DNA of 64,000 nt from Streptomyces sp. YIM 130001 (GCF_003574445.1 NZ_KZ984554.1:165498-229497); one strand, 5' to 3'; shown: positions 39,204-48,660, counted from the first letter of the stretch. The notes: generated by a model not told the origin, from the sequence alone. Numbers and translations are program-made.

Positions 39204-40121
39204 CTACTCGGAGGTGTGCCGCACTTCACCCGACGGCTCTCCATCGGGCGCCGCGGAACTGCCGCTCCGCCCGGCACGGCCGTCGGGCCCGGAGCTGTCG
39301 AACGCGACCGGCGCCTCGAAGGCGGCTCGTCGCGTCGCCCGGCGCAGCGCCTTGAGTACGACCGCGCCCGCCAGAGCCGTCAGGACCACGGTGATCGCGG
39401 CCCGTCCCAGGTCCCAGCCGAGCGAGGTGGCCATGCAGTACGCCAGGAAGCGCACCAGGTTCTCGTGCAGCGGGTCACCGGGGCGGAAGGAGACGCCGGA
39501 GCCGAGGCCCGGCACGATCGTCCAGCCGTACAGGTTCATCACCGTGCCGTAGGCGAGCGCGGACAGTGCCCCGTACAGGGCCAGGAGCGCCAACTCGGCC
39601 CGGCCGCGCAGCCGTTCAGGGCCCGGCAGCAGCCCGGCGCCCATCGCGACCCAGCCCATCGACAGCATCTGGAACGGCATCCACGGGCCGACGCCCCCGG
39701 TCAGCAGCGCAGAGGCGAACATCGTCACCGATCCGAGGACGAACCCGAACCCCGGCCCGAGCACCCGCCCCGCGAGGACCATCAGGAAGAACATCGGCTC
39801 GAGCCCGGCCGTGCCCGCGCCGAGCGGACGCAGCGCCGCCCCGACCGCCGCGAGCACTCCCAGCATCGCCACCGCCTTCGCGCCGAGCCCGCTCTCCGCG
39901 ATGGTCGCGGCCACCACGCCGACGAGCAGCGGAAGCAGCGCGGCGAACAGCCACGGCGCGTCCCGGGCGTGCGCGGTCAGCCCCGAACCGCTGTCGGCGA
40001 GCAGCGGCCAGCCGAAACCCACCACGCCGACCGCACTCACCAGGACGAGCGCGGCAACCGACTTGGGGCCGAGGCGTACCGCCCGGGCCCGCACCGCCGT
40101 TGCCGTGACGCCACCCTTCAT
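39204..40121 (-). CDS. ECF transporter substrate-binding (S) component, probably cobalamin
   Basis: A 305-residue membrane protein with about six to seven segments (VAALVLVSAVGVVGFGW, FFLMVLAGRVLGPGFGFVLG, PFQMLSMGWVAMGAG, YGWTIVPG). This is the S-component layout of energy-coupling factor importers. The ATG overlaps the EcfA stop (ATGA). The operon is led by a cobalamin riboswitch, so the substrate is most likely vitamin B12 or a precursor. The C-terminal ~40 residues are disordered. Confidence 0.8.
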   Translation of the reverse strand: MKGGVTATAVRARAVRLGPKSVAALVLVSAVGVVGFGWPLLADSGSGLTAHARDAPWLFAALLPLLVGVVAATIAESGLGAKAVAMLGVLAAVGAALRPLGAGTAGLEPMFFLMVLAGRVLGPGFGFVLGSVTMFASALLTGGVGPWMPFQMLSMGWVAMGAGLLPGPERLRGRAELALLALYGALSALAYGTVMNLYGWTIVPGLGSGVSFRPGDPLHENLVRFLAYCMATSLGWDLGRAAITVVLTALAGAVVLKALRRATRRAAFEAPVAFDSSGPDGRAGRSGSSAAPDGEPSGEVRHTSE

Positions 40122-41860
40122 CGCGCGTCCCCGAGCGCCGTGCGCACCTGGCCGAGGGTGAGCCAGCGCAGCGGCGCGAGCACCTTGGTGATCTGCGGGG
40201 CGAACGCGGGCGACGACACCACGACATCCGCCGTCGGCCCGTCCGCCACCACCTCGCCCTCGGCCAGGATCACCACCCGGTGGGCCAGTTCGGCGGCCAG
40301 CTCCACGTCGTGGGTGGCGAGTACGATCGCGTGTCCCTCGGCCGCGAGACCGCGCAACACCGTCACCAGACGGGCCTTCGCCGCGTAGTCGAGCCCTCGT
40401 GTCGGCTCGTCCAGGAGCAGCAGCGGCGGCCGCGCGGTGAGGACCACGGCCAGGGCGAGCGCCAGCCGCTGCCCCTCGGACAGGTCCCGCGGATGCACCT
40501 CGTCCGCGATGCCCGGAATCAGCTCGGACACCAGAGCGCGGCAGCGGCCCGGTTCGGCGCCTGCGTCCTGGTCGGCGGCCGCGCACTCGCCGGACACCGT
40601 GTCCGCGTACAGCAGATCCCTGGGCTCCTGCGGTACCAGGCCGACGCGGCGGATCAGATCACGGGGCTCGGTGCGGTGCGGTACGGCGCCACCGACCCGG
40701 ACCGAACCGGAGGACGGTTCGACCAGGCCCACGAAGGCCGAGAGGAGGGTGGACTTGCCGGCGCCGTTGCGGCCCATCAGGGCGATCGTCTCGCCCGGTT
40801 CGACGGTGAGCCCCACCCGGCGCAGCGCCTCGACCCGGCCGCGCCGTACGGCGAGCGAGGAGGCGACGGCGACCGGCCCGTCCACGGGCTCGGAGGTGGC
40901 CGGTGCCCGCTCCTCGGCGCGGGACTTCGCCGCGGAGGCCGTGACGAGCCCGCGCAGGGTGAACCGCCGCGCCTTCGGCGGCCGTCGGGAGGCCGGAGCC
41001 GCGGGCGGAAGGGAAGCCGCCCGCACGGGCTCCTGCGCCGGCGCGTCCGCCAGACGCTCGCGCAGCCCCGCCGCCCGCCGCCGGGCGTCGCGCACCGTCA
41101 GCGGCAGCGGCGACCAGCCGGTCAGCCGTCCGAGCCCCACCACCGGCGGAAACACGGGAGACACGGCCATCACCTCGGCCGGCGCTCCCACCACCGGTGC
41201 CGCACCGGGTTCGGGCAGCAGTACGACCTGGTCGGCGTACTGCACGACCCGCTCCAGGCGGTGTTCGGCCATCAGGACGGTCGTGCCCAGGTCGTGCACC
41301 AGGCGCTGCAGTACCGCGAGCACCTCCTCGGCGGCTGCCGGGTCGAGCGCCGAGGTCGGCTCGTCGAGCACCAGCACCTTCGGGTGCGGCGTGAGCACGG
41401 AGCCGATCGCGACCCGCTGCTGCTGGCCTCCGGAGAGCGTGGCGATCGGCCGGTCCCGCAGTTCGGCCAGGCCGAGCAGGTCCAGGGTCTCCTCCACGCG
41501 GCGGCGCATCACGTCCGGAGCGAGACCGAGCGACTCCATGCCGTACGCCAGCTCGTCCTCGACGGTGTCGGTGACGAAGTGCGAGAGCGGGTCCTGGCCC
41601 ACCGTGCCGACCACATCGGCCAGTTCGCGCGGCTTGTGGGTACGGGTGTCGCGGCCGGCGACGGTGACCCGGCCGCGCAGGGTACCGCCGGTGAAGTGCG
41701 GCACGAGACCGCTCACGGTGCCGAGCAAGGTCGATTTGCCGACCCCCGACGGGCCGACGAGCAGCACCAGTTCGCCCTCCGGCACGGTCATGGTGACGTC
41801 GGCCACGGACGGGGTGTCCACGCCGTCGTAGGTGACCGTGACGTTCTCGAACCGGATCAC
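40118..41860 (-). CDS. ecfA: Fused ECF ATPase (EcfA1-EcfA2)
   Basis: A 580-residue protein with two ABC ATPase domains. Domain one has Walker A GPSGVGKST (36-44), signature LSGGQQQR and Walker B VLVLDEPTSALD. Domain two has GRNGAGKST, LSEGQRLALA and LLLLDEPTRGLD. A Pro/Arg-rich linker joins them. It energises the ECF importer. The GTG at 41860 overlaps the EcfT stop, and GAAGGAG precedes it. Confidence 0.9.
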   Translation of the reverse strand: MIRFENVTVTYDGVDTPSVADVTMTVPEGELVLLVGPSGVGKSTLLGTVSGLVPHFTGGTLRGRVTVAGRDTRTHKPRELADVVGTVGQDPLSHFVTDTVEDELAYGMESLGLAPDVMRRRVEETLDLLGLAELRDRPIATLSGGQQQRVAIGSVLTPHPKVLVLDEPTSALDPAAAEEVLAVLQRLVHDLGTTVLMAEHRLERVVQYADQVVLLPEPGAAPVVGAPAEVMAVSPVFPPVVGLGRLTGWSPLPLTVRDARRRAAGLRERLADAPAQEPVRAASLPPAAPASRRPPKARRFTLRGLVTASAAKSRAEERAPATSEPVDGPVAVASSLAVRRGRVEALRRVGLTVEPGETIALMGRNGAGKSTLLSAFVGLVEPSSGSVRVGGAVPHRTEPRDLIRRVGLVPQEPRDLLYADTVSGECAAADQDAGAEPGRCRALVSELIPGIADEVHPRDLSEGQRLALALAVVLTARPPLLLLDEPTRGLDYAAKARLVTVLRGLAAEGHAIVLATHDVELAAELAHRVVILAEGEVVADGPTADVVVSSPAFAPQITKVLAPLRWLTLGQVRTALGDAR

Positions 41861-43098
41861 GGGAGCTCCTTCGTCTTCGGTGCGGCGGTGGTCGCCGGCG
41901 CCGCGGGGGCCCGGCCGGATGCGGTACCGGCCCGCGGCGGTACCGGTGCCGCCACCGCCGGCAGCAGTCCGATCAGCACGCCGAGCGCGGGCCACAGCGG
42001 GAGTTCCGGCGCCACCAGCGGTACGACACCGGGGGTGAGGGCTCCCGGATCGGCGGATGCCGCCCAGATCATCAGGCCCGCCACGGCGACCCCCGAACCG
42101 GACACGAGCCAGGCCCGGACACCCCAGCGGTCCGGCCGGTACCGGGTGCGCACGCTGCGCCGACCGCCGAGCCACAGACCGGCGAGCGCTGCCGCGACAC
42201 CCGCGCCGAGCACGGGCAGCCCGAAACCGGCGCCCTGCGCCGCGAGCAGTCCGTAACTTCCGGCGCACACGCCGAGCAGGCCGCCGAGCGTGAGTACGGC
42301 CGTGGTGCGGCGCACCCGCGCCGGCACCGCTGCCGTCCGGCCGTAACCACGGGCGTCCATCGCGGCCGCCAGCGCCACGGACCGCTCCAACGCGCCCTCG
42401 AGGACGGGCAGTCCGACCTGGACCAGGCCGCGCACTCCACGGTCGGGCCGGCCGCGCAGCCGCCTGGCGGCCCGCAGCCGCTGCACGTCCGCGATCAGCT
42501 GCGGGGCGAAGGTCATCGCCACGACGACGGCCACGCCGGCCTCGTACAGCGCACCCGGCAGCGACTTGAGCAGCCGGGCGGGATTGGCGAGCGCGTTCGC
42601 CGCGCCCACACAGATCAGCAGTGTGGCCAGGCGCAGACCGTCGTAGAACGCGAACAGCAGTCCCTCCGCGGTGACCCGGCCACCGATCCGCACCCCCTGC
42701 GCCCAGTCGGGCAACGGCACTTCGGGCAGCGTGAACACGGTGTGCGTGCCGGGAATCGCCGAGCCGAGGAACACGGTGAAGCCGAGCCGGATCGCGATCA
42801 CCAGCAGGCCCAGCTTGACGAACGCGCCGTAACTGCGGGCCCACGGCGCATCGCTGCGACGCGCGGCCACCACATATCCGGCCACCACGACGAGCAGCGC
42901 GAGCATCAGCGGATTGCTGGTGCGGGACGCGGCCGCGCCGAGCCCGAGCGCCCACACCCACCAGGCGCCGGGGTGCAGGGCGTCCGCGCGCCGGGCCTCG
43001 GGTGCGCGCAGTACCGCCGACGGAACCCTCGCGGTGTCGCCGGTGCGTGTGCCGGGCGCTCCGGTGCCGTGCCCGGCGCGTTCGCCGTCGTGTGTCAT
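41857..43098 (-). CDS. ecfT: ECF transporter transmembrane coupling protein EcfT
   Basis: A 413-residue membrane protein. The CbiQ/EcfT core covers WWVWALGLGAAASRTSNPL, FAFYDGLRLATLLICVGAANAL and AMTFAPQLIADVQRLRAARRLRG; the ARRLRG motif contacts the ATPases. Extra C-terminal membrane segments extend it beyond the usual ~260 residues. The ATG at 43098 is used. It couples the fused EcfA to the S component. Confidence 0.88.
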   Translation of the reverse strand: MTHDGERAGHGTGAPGTRTGDTARVPSAVLRAPEARRADALHPGAWWVWALGLGAAASRTSNPLMLALLVVVAGYVVAARRSDAPWARSYGAFVKLGLLVIAIRLGFTVFLGSAIPGTHTVFTLPEVPLPDWAQGVRIGGRVTAEGLLFAFYDGLRLATLLICVGAANALANPARLLKSLPGALYEAGVAVVVAMTFAPQLIADVQRLRAARRLRGRPDRGVRGLVQVGLPVLEGALERSVALAAAMDARGYGRTAAVPARVRRTTAVLTLGGLLGVCAGSYGLLAAQGAGFGLPVLGAGVAAALAGLWLGGRRSVRTRYRPDRWGVRAWLVSGSGVAVAGLMIWAASADPGALTPGVVPLVAPELPLWPALGVLIGLLPAVAAPVPPRAGTASGRAPAAPATTAAPKTKELP

Positions 43099-43114
43099 TC
43101 GGGGCCGCCCGCCG

Positions 43115-43804
43115 TCAGCCGCGCCGCCGCCGTGCCTGCCAGACGGCACCGGCGCCGAGTACCAGCACTGCCCCCACGCCGACGACGATGCCCACGGCCG
43201 GACCGCCGCCGCCCCCGTCGTCCTCCGCCTCCGTGCCGGACGCGGAAGCGGAGGCGTCGGGGGAGCCGGTCGCCTCGCCCTCGCCCGCGACCTGCTCGCC
43301 GCAGCCGGTCCTCGGGTAGCCGGCGATCGCGCAGAGCAGGGCGTTGTTGTCGTAGCGCAGCGGCTTCGCCACCGCGGCCAGCGCGTCGGCGGAGGTGCCG
43401 TCCTCGGCGATCCGGGCGCAGGCGGTGCGCCGGCCCGGCGGCTTCGCGCCGCCGGGGGCGTCCTTCGCGGTGCCGAAATCGATGACCAGGGCGATGCGTT
43501 TACGGCCGTCCTGCGCCGGGGTGCCGTCGCAGATCGTGCCGAAGCCGGCGGTTCCGCGCGGCTTCGCGGCGTCCGCGGAGTCCTCGCTCACGGAGAACCG
43601 GAAGCCCTGCACCGCGCCGTCGTCGGGCTGTGCGACGGAGGGCCCCTGCGAGGCGTAGGCCCACGCGCCGTCGTCGCCGCGGTCCCAGAACGACCAGTAC
43701 CGGTAGCCGGCGGCCTGCGCGGGCATCGCGCAGAGCACGGCGAGCAGCCCGGCCGCGAGGAGCGCGGCGAGCAGTCCGACGGCGCGGGTACGAGTGCGGG
43801 TCAC
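43115..43804 (-). CDS. Secreted SCO2322-family protein of the cobalamin operon
   Basis: A 229-residue protein with a signal peptide (GLLAALLAAGLLAVLCAMPAQA), an exported domain starting GYRYWSFWDRGDDGAWAYAS, a Ser/Gly/Glu spacer and a C-terminal membrane segment (GIVVGVGAVLVLGAGAVW). So it is anchored outside the membrane. Two Cys pairs could form disulfides. It occurs in streptomycete ECF operons and may capture substrate. GTG at 43804, five bases after the previous stop. Confidence 0.75.
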   Translation of the reverse strand: MTRTRTRAVGLLAALLAAGLLAVLCAMPAQAAGYRYWSFWDRGDDGAWAYASQGPSVAQPDDGAVQGFRFSVSEDSADAAKPRGTAGFGTICDGTPAQDGRKRIALVIDFGTAKDAPGGAKPPGRRTACARIAEDGTSADALAAVAKPLRYDNNALLCAIAGYPRTGCGEQVAGEGEATGSPDASASASGTEAEDDGGGGGPAVGIVVGVGAVLVLGAGAVWQARRRRG

Positions 43805-43809
43805 AGGTT

Positions 43810-45021
43810 CTACTTGTTCCGGCCGCTGAAGAGGAAGCCGATGCCCGCGCCCGCCACGAGCCCCACGCCGACGATCCACCAGACGCTGATCGACATGCCG
43901 TCGTCGTCCTTCTCGTCCTCGGACCGTCCGGCCACGGAGGCCTTCTCGGGCTTGGGGCCGGTCGCGTTCAGGGCCGCGACCAGGTCCGTGCCGCCGAAGT
44001 CGCGCGGGTTGCCGCCGGTGGCGTGCGCGGCGAAGACCAGCTGCGCGTACGCGGCGGGGCCGGCCCCCTTCGCCCAGGCGGGGCCGTTCTTCTCCAGCCA
44101 GGTGTACGGCTTCTCGGCCTGCTCGGTGAGCCCGGCGGCTGCCAGGGCGACCACGGCGTCAGCGGTGTTGCCGACGTCCGGCTGATCCTTCGAACCGGGC
44201 ATCGAGGAGGTGAGGTGGCCGTCCTTGCGCAGTGTCTTCGCCAGGTACGAGGAACCGTTCGCCGCGGCCTGCTTGACGTCGGTGGCCTTGTTGCAGGCGG
44301 TCAGGGAGCGCTTCTCGCCGGCCTCGACGACGAGTCCCTTGCCGAGTGAGCCGGTGACACCGGCCGCGGTGGCGTCCGCGTTGGCCACGAGCTTCTTGCT
44401 CTTCATGTCCTGCAGGCCGAAGGCGCCGCCGCCGTCCTTGTCGCAGGGGATGGTCAGCGAGGGCAGTGCGTCGTAGGGCGACTTGCCCTTCTGGGAGGTG
44501 AAGGAGGCGGGCTTCTCACCGGCCGCGGAGAGCGCGCCCACGACGATGCCGGTGGAGTTGGCGTCGCTGGGCAGGCCCGGGTTGTAGCCCCAGCCGCCGT
44601 CCTGGTTCTGTACGGACTTCAGCCAGGCGACGGCCTTGTCGACCGTCTTGTCCTGGCCACCGAGGGTGGCGAGCGCCTGCACGGCCGAGGCGGTGGAGTT
44701 GGAGTCGACCGGCGTCTTGGCGTCGCAGGGCTCGGACGGGTCCGCACGGAAGGCGGCGAATCCGCCACTGCTGCACTGCTGGCCGGTCAGCCAGTCCACG
44801 GCCTTGGCGGCGGGCTCGAAGCCTTCGCTGGTCTGGGCGAGCAGGGCGTAGGACTGGCGGAAGACCCCGTCGAACTTCGGGTCGGCCTTGCCGTAGAGAC
44901 CGGACGGCAGGCTCGCGGAGGCAGCGGGCGACGGAGCGTCGTCCGCTGCGGCGAGCGGGGCTGCGGCCATGGTGAGGACGGCGGTGGCGGCCAGCGCGGC
45001 CGCGCTGCGGCGGGCGTTCAT
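43810..45021 (-). CDS. Exported alpha/alpha-barrel (prenyltransferase/terpenoid-cyclase-like) protein of the cobalamin operon
   Basis: A 403-residue protein with a signal peptide (AAALAATAVLTMAAAPLAAA), repeats of the alpha/alpha toroid type (DWLTGQQCSSGGFAAF, AWLKSVQNQDGGWGYNPG, TADAVVALAAAGL) and a C-terminal membrane anchor (WWIVGVGLVAGAGIGFLFSG). Mammalian intrinsic factor and transcobalamin use the same fold to bind B12. It is the first gene after the cobalamin riboswitch, so a surface B12-capture role is a reasonable inference. Confidence 0.75.
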   Translation of the reverse strand: MNARRSAAALAATAVLTMAAAPLAAADDAPSPAASASLPSGLYGKADPKFDGVFRQSYALLAQTSEGFEPAAKAVDWLTGQQCSSGGFAAFRADPSEPCDAKTPVDSNSTASAVQALATLGGQDKTVDKAVAWLKSVQNQDGGWGYNPGLPSDANSTGIVVGALSAAGEKPASFTSQKGKSPYDALPSLTIPCDKDGGGAFGLQDMKSKKLVANADATAAGVTGSLGKGLVVEAGEKRSLTACNKATDVKQAAANGSSYLAKTLRKDGHLTSSMPGSKDQPDVGNTADAVVALAAAGLTEQAEKPYTWLEKNGPAWAKGAGPAAYAQLVFAAHATGGNPRDFGGTDLVAALNATGPKPEKASVAGRSEDEKDDDGMSISVWWIVGVGLVAGAGIGFLFSGRNK

Positions 45022-45134
45022 GATCGGGCGGGTGCCTCTCCTGCGGGGAACCGCGCACGGGCCCGCGAAGGCACCGGGCTCCGGATCCGTATACCTCGAC
45101 GGGGCCGATCGCCGGGTTCGGCGACTGGAGCCAC

Positions 45135-45295
45135 GCACGCCCGACGAGGTGTTCCGACTCACCGTCGGTCACGTACGACACGTACGCGTAGCGACGGTTC
45201 ACGGCTGCGGGTCAGTGCCGGATTCGCACCGGCTTCCCCCCGCGGGTGTGGTGATGACCCGGCCACTGTACCGGGCGGTCGAAAGCACGCCCGAG
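45135..45295 (-). promoter_or_regulatory. Cobalamin (B12) riboswitch
   Basis: Reading leftward, the B12 box is complete: AAGCCGGTGCGAATCCGGCA, then CTGACCCGCAGCCGTGA, spanning 45201-45237. Upstream come a GGTACAGTGGCCGGGTCATC-type stem and a CGCGGGGGG element; downstream GAGTCGGAACACCTCG ends the core near 45150. It leads the ECF operon, which cobalamin should switch off. The rest of the 45022-45394 gap is leader and carries no gene. Confidence 0.9.
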
Positions 45296-45394
45296 TTCGC
45301 CCGTACGAGCGGCCCCCGCGCCCCGCCGGGCAGGCCCCATTCCGCCTCTCCGCTTCATGACCGGCGCTCCGACGGTGCCGTGCCTCCGCGCCCC

Positions 45395-46435
45395 TCACAC
45401 CGTCTGATAGCGCACCGGATCGCTGCCCGGCACGGTCTCCACGTGCCCGAGCTTCACCAGACGCCGCAGATGCGCCTCGGCCTCGGATACGGCGATGTTC
45501 TTGGAGCCGTACGGGATGCGGTCCCAGGGGCGGTTCCACTCCATCCGCTCGGTGGTCTGCCACAGGGTGAGCGGCTCGGCGAGCAGGACGAGCAGGTCCC
45601 TGAGCCGGGCCTCGTGGTGGTCGAGCAGGGCGCGGACCCGGCCGGCCGAGTCGGTGAACGCGTACTGGTGCGCGGGCAGCACCTCGGCCACGCCCAGCCG
45701 CCCGATGCGTTCGAGCGAGTCGAGGTAGTCGCCGAGCGGATCGGCGGACCCGGTGGGTTCGGCCGGGTCCTCGTACAGGCCGATGTGCGGAGAGATCTCC
45801 GGCAGCAGATGGTCGCCGGAGAAGAGCCGGCCGCGGCCGGGCAGAGCGGCCGGATGGTCCTCCTCCAGGTGCAGGCAGACATGGCCCGGGGTGTGGCCGG
45901 GAGTCCAGATCGCGCGCAGCCGGCGGCCCGGCAGGTCGAGCAGGTCGCCGGGGGTGATCTCGCGGTCGGGCAGGGCCGCGTCCAGGCCGGGCACCGTGCG
46001 TAGCCGGCCCCCGTCGCGGGCGGTGACGAGCGGGGCCAGATGCTCGGGCGGCGCACCGGCCAGGGCGAGGCGCTCGACCAGATAGCCGGCCCAGCCGCCG
46101 GCGGTCTGCTCCCGGGTGCGGCGGACCACCTCGGTGTCCGCCGCGTGCATGGCGATCCAGGCGCCGGACGCCTCGCGGACCCGGCCGGAGAGACCGTGGT
46201 GGTCCGGATGGTGGTGAGTGATCACCATGCCGTGCAGCTCGGTGACGGAGACGCCGCAGGCGGCGAGCCCGGCCACCAGGGTGTCCCAGGACTCGGCGTC
46301 GTCCCAGCCGGTGTCGATCAGCACCGGGCCGAGGTCGGTGTCGACGAGGTGGACCAGGGTGTGGCCCAGCGGGTTGTCCGGGATGGGCACCCGGATGCTC
46401 CATACGCCGCCGCCGTGCTCGGTCACCTGTGTCAT
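45395..46435 (-). CDS. MBL-fold metallohydrolase
   Basis: A 346-residue metallo-beta-lactamase-fold protein. The metal motif is MVITHHHPDHHGLSG (HxHxDH), followed by WTPGHTPGHVCLHL and LFSGDHLLPEISPHIG. A C-terminal winged-helix-like part (EAEAHLRRLVKLGHVETV) resembles the LACTB2/glyoxalase-II-like hydrolases. The ATG at 46435 is used. It is divergent from the aldehyde dehydrogenase gene across a gap with two KstR-type boxes, so co-regulation is possible. Confidence 0.8.
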   Translation of the reverse strand: MTQVTEHGGGVWSIRVPIPDNPLGHTLVHLVDTDLGPVLIDTGWDDAESWDTLVAGLAACGVSVTELHGMVITHHHPDHHGLSGRVREASGAWIAMHAADTEVVRRTREQTAGGWAGYLVERLALAGAPPEHLAPLVTARDGGRLRTVPGLDAALPDREITPGDLLDLPGRRLRAIWTPGHTPGHVCLHLEEDHPAALPGRGRLFSGDHLLPEISPHIGLYEDPAEPTGSADPLGDYLDSLERIGRLGVAEVLPAHQYAFTDSAGRVRALLDHHEARLRDLLVLLAEPLTLWQTTERMEWNRPWDRIPYGSKNIAVSEAEAHLRRLVKLGHVETVPGSDPVRYQTV

Positions 46436-46653
46436 GGACGGTCCTCGTCTCTGCGCCGTCGGATCCCGTGGCCCCGGCCTCCACGAACCAGGGGGTGTTC
46501 GGGAAGTCCCGCACGGCACCCACGGCGCCCGGCACGCACGCTCGCCGCACCGGCCGCATGTCCGAGCAGACTCACTGCAAGGACGGGCGGCCCACACGCC
46601 GAGAGCACGCACCGGACACCGCGGGCATCGCACAGGACTTCCCGGACGCCCAC

Positions 46654-46667
46654 TAGAACTAGTTTCA
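46654..46667. promoter_or_regulatory. KstR-type box, MBL/aldehyde dehydrogenase gap
   Basis: TAGAACTAGTTTCA matches TnnAACnnGTTnnA at all eight fixed positions. It is 219 bases upstream of the MBL start and 163 bases upstream of the aldehyde dehydrogenase start. Confidence 0.65.
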
Positions 46668-46760
46668 ATAGTCGCCCAAGTCCATCGTTCCGCCTGAGGC
46701 GTTGATCACGCGACGGTACGCGCCCCAGCCGGGGATGTCGTCTCCCTCGACTCCTCCAAC

Positions 46761-46774
46761 TAGAACTGGTATCA
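46761..46774 (+). promoter_or_regulatory. KstR-type box at the aldehyde dehydrogenase promoter
   Basis: TAGAACTGGTATCA matches seven of eight fixed positions and overlaps a possible -10 TATCAG (46770-46775). A degenerate form of the second palindrome (CCTGAA-N5-GTCAGA, 46787-46803) follows. The rest of the 46436-46829 gap has no gene. Confidence 0.55.
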
Positions 46775-46829
46775 GTTCCGGTGAAGCCTGAAACGGTGTC
46801 AGAAACCGCCCCGCAGGAGGCAGTCGGCC

Positions 46830-48287
46830 ATGACGGAGCTCGTGGAACACGGAAAGCTGTTCATCGGCGGAGAGCTGACCGACCCCTTGGGCCGGGACGT
46901 GATCGAAGTGATCTCCCCGCACACCGAGGAGGTCATCGGCCGCGTCCCGCACGCGGCGCCCGCGGACGTCGACCGGGCGGTCGCCGCCGCGCGCAAGGCC
47001 TTCGACGAAGGGCCGTGGCCCCGTACGACGCTCGAGGAGCGGATCGAGGTGGTGACCAGGATCAAGGACGCCTTCACCGCCCGCCACGAGGAGTTCGCCC
47101 GGGTCATCAGCTCCGAGAACGGCACGCCCTACAGCTCGAGCGTCATGGTCCAGGCCCTCGCCGCGATGATGGTCTGGGACTCCGCGATCGCCACGGCACG
47201 GGACTTCACCTACGAGGAGCAGCGCGACGGCGCCCTCGGCAAACTCCTGCTGCGCCGCGAACCGGTCGGAGTCGTGGCCGCCGTAGTGCCGTGGAACGTC
47301 CCGCAGTTCACCGCCGCCGCCAAGCTCGCCCCGGCACTCCTGGCCGGCTGCACCGCGGTCCTGAAGGTGTCGCCCGAGACCCCGCTCGACGCGTATCTGC
47401 TCGCCGAGATCGCCGCCGAGGCGGGGCTGCCGGAGGGCGTCCTGTCGATCATCCCGGCGGACCGCGAGGTCAGCGAGTACCTGGTCGGTCACCCGGACGT
47501 GGACAAGGTCTCGTTCACCGGCTCGGTCGCCGCGGGCAAGCGCGTGATGGAGGTCGCCGCCCGCAACCTCAGCCGGGTCACCCTCGAACTGGGCGGCAAG
47601 TCCGCCGCGATCGTGCTGCCGGACGCCGACGCCGCGACCGCGGTCGGCGGCATCGTCCCCTTCGCCTGGATGATCAACGGACAGGCCTGCGTCGCGCAGA
47701 CCCGCATCCTCGTCCCGCGCAGTCGCTACGACGAGTTCGCCGAGGCCTTCGCCGCCGCGGCCGGTGCCCTGAGGACCGGCGACCCGCTCGACCCCGCGAC
47801 CGAACTCGGCCCGCTCGTCGCCCGGCGCCAGCAGCAGCGCTCGCTCGACTACATCCGTATCGGCCAGGAGGAGGGCGCGAAGATCCTCACCGGCGGGGGT
47901 CGTCCGACCGGCCTCGACCGGGGCTGGTACGTCGAGCCGACCCTGTTCGGCGACGTGGACAACGGGATGCGGATCGCCCGCGAGGAGATCTTCGGCCCGG
48001 TGATCTGCCTGCTCCCGTACGGCGACGAGGACGAGGCGGTACGCATCGCCGACGACTCCGAGTACGGGCTCTCCGGCAGCGTCTGGACCGCGGACACCGA
48101 ACGCGGCGTGGACATCGCCCGGCGGGTGCGCACCGGTACCTACAGCGTCAACACCTTCAGCCTCGACATGCTCGGCCCGTTCGGCGGCTACAAGAACTCC
48201 GGTATCGGGCGCGAGTTCGGCCCCGAGGGGTACGGCGAGTTCTTCGAGCACAAGATGATCCACCTGCCGGCCGACTACGAGGGATGA
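46830..48287 (+). CDS. Aldehyde dehydrogenase
   Basis: A 485-residue NAD(P)-dependent aldehyde dehydrogenase. Catalytic Cys287 is in GQACVAQTRI, general-base Glu253 in LELGGK, and VPWNVPQF and FTGSVAAGK form the cofactor and core motifs. It is followed 10 bases later by a ferredoxin gene. With KstR-type boxes upstream it may oxidise a steroid side-chain aldehyde or a propionaldehyde-type product; the substrate is inferred only. GGAGG precedes the ATG. Confidence 0.85.
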   Translation: MTELVEHGKLFIGGELTDPLGRDVIEVISPHTEEVIGRVPHAAPADVDRAVAAARKAFDEGPWPRTTLEERIEVVTRIKDAFTARHEEFARVISSENGTPYSSSVMVQALAAMMVWDSAIATARDFTYEEQRDGALGKLLLRREPVGVVAAVVPWNVPQFTAAAKLAPALLAGCTAVLKVSPETPLDAYLLAEIAAEAGLPEGVLSIIPADREVSEYLVGHPDVDKVSFTGSVAAGKRVMEVAARNLSRVTLELGGKSAAIVLPDADAATAVGGIVPFAWMINGQACVAQTRILVPRSRYDEFAEAFAAAAGALRTGDPLDPATELGPLVARRQQQRSLDYIRIGQEEGAKILTGGGRPTGLDRGWYVEPTLFGDVDNGMRIAREEIFGPVICLLPYGDEDEAVRIADDSEYGLSGSVWTADTERGVDIARRVRTGTYSVNTFSLDMLGPFGGYKNSGIGREFGPEGYGEFFEHKMIHLPADYEG

Positions 48288-48297
48288 GGTGGGGGCG

Positions 48298-48531
48298 ATG
48301 GGTGACCGCTGGCAGGTCGAGGTGGACCGGGGCGTGTGCATCGGCTCGGGGATGTGCGTGAACACCGCTCCGGAGGCCTTCGCCCTCGACACCGCTCGCC
48401 AGTCCCGGCCCAAGGATCCGGAGCCGGACGCGGCCGAGGAGATCCTCACCGCGGCGGAGGGCTGCCCGGTGGAGGCGATCACGATCGCGCTCCTGGGGTC
48501 GGGGGATCCGGTGTTCCCGCCGGAGGACTGA
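48298..48531 (+). CDS. 3Fe-4S-type ferredoxin, probable P450 partner
   Basis: A 77-residue ferredoxin with Cys14, Cys20 and Cys56 (CIGSGMC, GCPVEA), the pattern of 3Fe-4S ferredoxins that feed actinobacterial P450s. The ATG follows GAGGTGGGGG. It is in an operon with the aldehyde dehydrogenase under KstR-type boxes, so CYP125 at 34-35 kb is its likely partner. Confidence 0.88.
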   Translation: MGDRWQVEVDRGVCIGSGMCVNTAPEAFALDTARQSRPKDPEPDAAEEILTAAEGCPVEAITIALLGSGDPVFPPED

Positions 48532-48660
48532 GCGCCGCCGCACCAGTGCCGAGTGCCGCTGACGGCGGTTCACCCGTTGAGCGCGCCGCGCGCACCCGGA
48601 CCGGCTCCGATGCTCAACTCCGGTACACGTACGGCCCTTTGGCCGAGTACGGGTTGACGT

